NCBI GenBank assembly: GCA_016866645.1
Contig: VGLX01000040.1
Location: 1-8,368, forward strand
Source of the DNA: Candidatus Woesearchaeota archaeon
Lineage (GTDB): Archaea; Nanobdellota; Nanobdellia; SCGC-AAA011-G17; VGLX01
Length of the DNA: 8,368 nucleotides
Direction of reading: 5' to 3'
The translations under genes and the position numbers were made by a program. Positions 6,755 to 8,368 of this stretch are shown here, one piece after another; positions within the stretch are counted from its first letter, which is position 1; the number at the start of each line of letters is the position of its first letter. A model generated the notes under the pieces. It worked only from the letters and a program-made list of their open reading frames with translations. It was not told the origin of the DNA and searched no databases.

Positions 6755-6988
6755 CTAATCAAAAGATAGTGCAAAGGTTAAGTTGTTAGAGGGGATATTA
6801 TAAAAAGTAAAGCGAACAGAAGTTGTTCCAAAATTTAATCGGTTATAACTTTGTATTGGATTAGATTTTATCGGGATATAAATTAATTCTTTAAATAGAA
6901 TAAAGAAGAGATTGATAACATACATTAAAATAGTAAAAACTATATAAGAATCACTCTTCTGGCTCTTTTTTGCTTTTTTTCTATCCAA
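6755..6988 (-). CDS. Possible small single-pass membrane protein, 77 aa (doubtful)
   Basis: The frame opens with TTG at 6988 and ends 26 bases before the DP2 start. In its favour, GAGGGG lies at 6999-6994, five bases before the TTG, a good ribosome-binding spacing. The first half also looks like a small membrane protein, with a Lys-rich start (DRKKAKKSQK) and then a hydrophobic segment of about 25 residues (14-38). Against it, there is no ATG, the base composition is very AT-rich like plain spacer, the second half has no recognisable character, and the probable DP2 promoter lies within it. This is otherwise the only gene-free stretch over 300 bases in the window (6729-7069). Confidence 0.25.
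   Translation of the reverse strand: MDRKKAKKSQKSDSYIVFTILMYVINLFFILFKELIYIPIKSNPIQSYNRLNFGTTSVRFTFYNIPSNNLTFALSFD
6798..6806 (-). promoter_or_regulatory. TATA-like box, probable DP2 promoter
   Basis: The minus strand reads TTTTTATAATAT across this position, a strong TATA-like match. It is about 70 bases before the DP2 ATG at 6728, which would give a leader of roughly 45 bases. No clear Shine-Dalgarno motif precedes the ATG. The whole spacer is AT-rich, so other boxes are possible. Confidence 0.4.
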
Positions 6989-7013
6989 ACTTTCCCCTCT
7001 TTATACTCTACAG

Positions 7014-7033
7014 ACAAAATAAAGAAATATTTT
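7014..7033 (-). terminator. Possible T-rich terminator after the permease gene
   Basis: About 40 bases past the permease stop, the minus strand reads AAATATTTCTTTATTTTGT. Archaeal RNA polymerase can terminate at T-rich stretches without a hairpin. The position fits, but the tract is interrupted and the region is AT-rich overall. Confidence 0.3.
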
Positions 7034-7056
7034 AGGCATTATTAAATACTTATAGG

Positions 7057-7069
7057 GTATATAATATAC
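7057..7069. repeat. AT-rich palindrome GTATAT-A-ATATAC next to the permease stop
   Basis: Two perfect 6-base arms with a single central base abut the permease stop codon. The tight loop and A/T content make a stable RNA hairpin unlikely. A DNA-binding site or chance are both possible. Confidence 0.3.
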
Positions 7070-8368
7070 TTACAAGTGGACTTTTATAGGGATTATAACC
7101 GTATGGATGCCTAACCATTGTAGCCTGCGCTGTATTGCTACAGGTGTTTCATTATGAAGCATCTTGTGTATCATTCCTTCATGCTCAAAGATAGGTTTTC
7201 CTGCGAAGAAAGTCACCCTTTTAAATTTTATAGCCAAAGACGAGCAGAGATGGCTTGCCGTATCAACAACATCTGTCCCTATGTCCATCCTGTAGTCCGC
7301 AGGTATGCCTACGCCACGTGCCAGTTTTACATACTTCTCAAGCGATCTCTTAGTGTCCTCTTTCAGGTTTTCAATCTCATGCTGCCCCTTGAATACTCCC
7401 GAGTTTATCTCTGCAACAGATACGAATATTATGTTCTTGTAAAGCCCTTGGAAGTTTTTGAGTATAGAGAACATAGTGATTACTCCGAACCCGTTATAAT
7501 CATGGACTAAGAGCACCGCAGTTTTTTCCTTAGGGTCGACTTCTTTAGTGTTCGGGAAGTCTTGTTTGCGGATGTTTAACAGAGCGGTGTCTAGGCTGTC
7601 GATTGCTCGCTTCACTTTTTGATAATGAGAATGGACTACATAACACATCGCTATTACACACGAGGTTATTAAAAGCGTAAGCCATCCGCCTTCCCAAAAC
7701 TTCTCATAAATAGTTATCACCAAGATTACAAGGCATACTAAAATCCCTACTGTAAATATTATAATATTCTTTTTCCAATGCGCATATCTTTTTTTATGAG
7801 TCAAGAAGAATCTTATCATCCCTACTTGTGAAAGTAAGAACGTTAGGAATACATTGATAGCATACATAACTACTAAAGCGGATACTGAACCGTTGGTATA
7901 TACCAAGAGCAACAGTGCTGATATCCCCATCAGTAATACCCCGTTCTGCATGGTGAGCCTTTCTGAAAGCGAAGAGAATCTTTTCGGGAACCATGAGTCA
8001 ACAGCCATATTTGCCATTACCCCAGGTCCGCCTGTGAATCCTGTTTGCGCACCAACAAACAGCAAAGCTCCTTCTGAGAGTATTGTTATTAATGCTATCC
8101 AGTGTCCCCAGCCCCAGCTGCCGAACACTGCGTTTGCAAGGACGGCATTAAGGGTTCTACCTTCAACAGGGTTAACATTATATAGTACATACAAGAGGAG
8201 TAATCCTCCTGCAGTGATTGCTAACGAAACTGCCATGTATACCATGGTCTTCTTTCCTGTACGTACCTTAGGTTCACGCATTATCTGCAAACCGTTTGAT
8301 ACTGCTTCGAGACCCGTATACGTACCCCCCCCTAATGAGAATGCCCTGAAGAATATGGCAAGAATGCC
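7070..8368 (-). CDS. APC-superfamily permease, partial, with soluble C-terminal domain
   Basis: The frame runs open to the right edge, giving the last 432 residues; the N-terminus is missing. An in-frame TTG at 8290 is not the true start, because conserved family sequence continues upstream of it: FSLGGGTYTGLEAVSNG (visible residues 10-26), then MREPKVRTGKKTM. This is a hallmark of a branch of APC transporters that includes amino-acid permease-like proteins and, as far as I recall, the bacterial potassium importer KimA. Six further hydrophobic segments follow at about 41-66, 88-106, 142-158, 160-186, 200-220 and 226-247. The last 185 residues are soluble and probably cytoplasmic. They have alternating beta-like strands (TAVLLVHD, KNIIFVSVAE, RVTFFAG, HTVIIPIKV) and helices, like a universal-stress-protein-type fold. 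The substrate, amino acid or K+, cannot be decided here. It ends about 340 bases before the DP2 gene and is probably a separate transcription unit. Confidence 0.9.
   Translation of the reverse strand, partial: GILAIFFRAFSLGGGTYTGLEAVSNGLQIMREPKVRTGKKTMVYMAVSLAITAGGLLLLYVLYNVNPVEGRTLNAVLANAVFGSWGWGHWIALITILSEGALLFVGAQTGFTGGPGVMANMAVDSWFPKRFSSLSERLTMQNGVLLMGISALLLLVYTNGSVSALVVMYAINVFLTFLLSQVGMIRFFLTHKKRYAHWKKNIIIFTVGILVCLVILVITIYEKFWEGGWLTLLITSCVIAMCYVVHSHYQKVKRAIDSLDTALLNIRKQDFPNTKEVDPKEKTAVLLVHDYNGFGVITMFSILKNFQGLYKNIIFVSVAEINSGVFKGQHEIENLKEDTKRSLEKYVKLARGVGIPADYRMDIGTDVVDTASHLCSSLAIKFKRVTFFAGKPIFEHEGMIHKMLHNETPVAIQRRLQWLGIHTVIIPIKVHL

Noticed and set aside
7154..7510. Plus-strand 118-codon frame opposite the permease C-terminal domain
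   Set aside because: It is antisense to the coherent permease frame and resembles no protein.
7794..7994. Minus-strand 66-codon frame inside the permease gene
   Set aside because: It lies out of phase within conserved transmembrane coding sequence.
8288..8290. TTG as the start of a 406-residue permease
   Set aside because: The frame is open to the edge and the upstream codons encode the conserved GGGTYTG motif, so the gene is cut by the window and does not start here.

Overview
The window looks archaeal. Its largest gene encodes the large subunit (DP2) of the archaea-specific family D DNA polymerase, and the spacers carry TATA-like boxes at archaeal distances from start codons. Small compact genes, a moderate-to-low GC content and a zinc-ribbon membrane protein would suit a DPANN-type or euryarchaeal genome. 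This placement is an inference; there is no rRNA here to settle it.

Every gene I can support lies on the minus strand, so transcription runs right to left. From the right edge: a partial APC-superfamily permease with a soluble C-terminal domain (7070-8368, N-terminus outside the window); an AT-rich spacer of about 340 bases with a possible small membrane-protein ORF and the likely polymerase promoter; the DP2 gene (1878-6728), interrupted by a 461-residue intein (2631-4013); a glycerophosphodiester phosphodiesterase that starts inside the last codons of DP2 (1219-1893); a small zinc-ribbon membrane protein with what looks like a leaderless promoter (932-1195); and an unrecognised, mostly helical 251-residue protein (85-840). 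At the left edge a TATA-like box and an ATG may begin another gene.

The main feature is the intein. It sits immediately before the CDGDE motif that carries the two polymerase aspartates, so the polymerase should have no intact active site until splicing occurs. It has a two-motif LAGLIDADG homing endonuclease region with both motif-end acidic residues present, and an unusual splice end (Arg-Gln, then Cys) in place of the usual His-Asn. Inteins at this DP2 site are known in other archaea, so this is a divergent member of a known class and not a new system.

The DP2/phosphodiesterase overlap suggests translational coupling, but no shared pathway is evident. I see no CRISPR array, RNA gene, insertion sequence or defence system.
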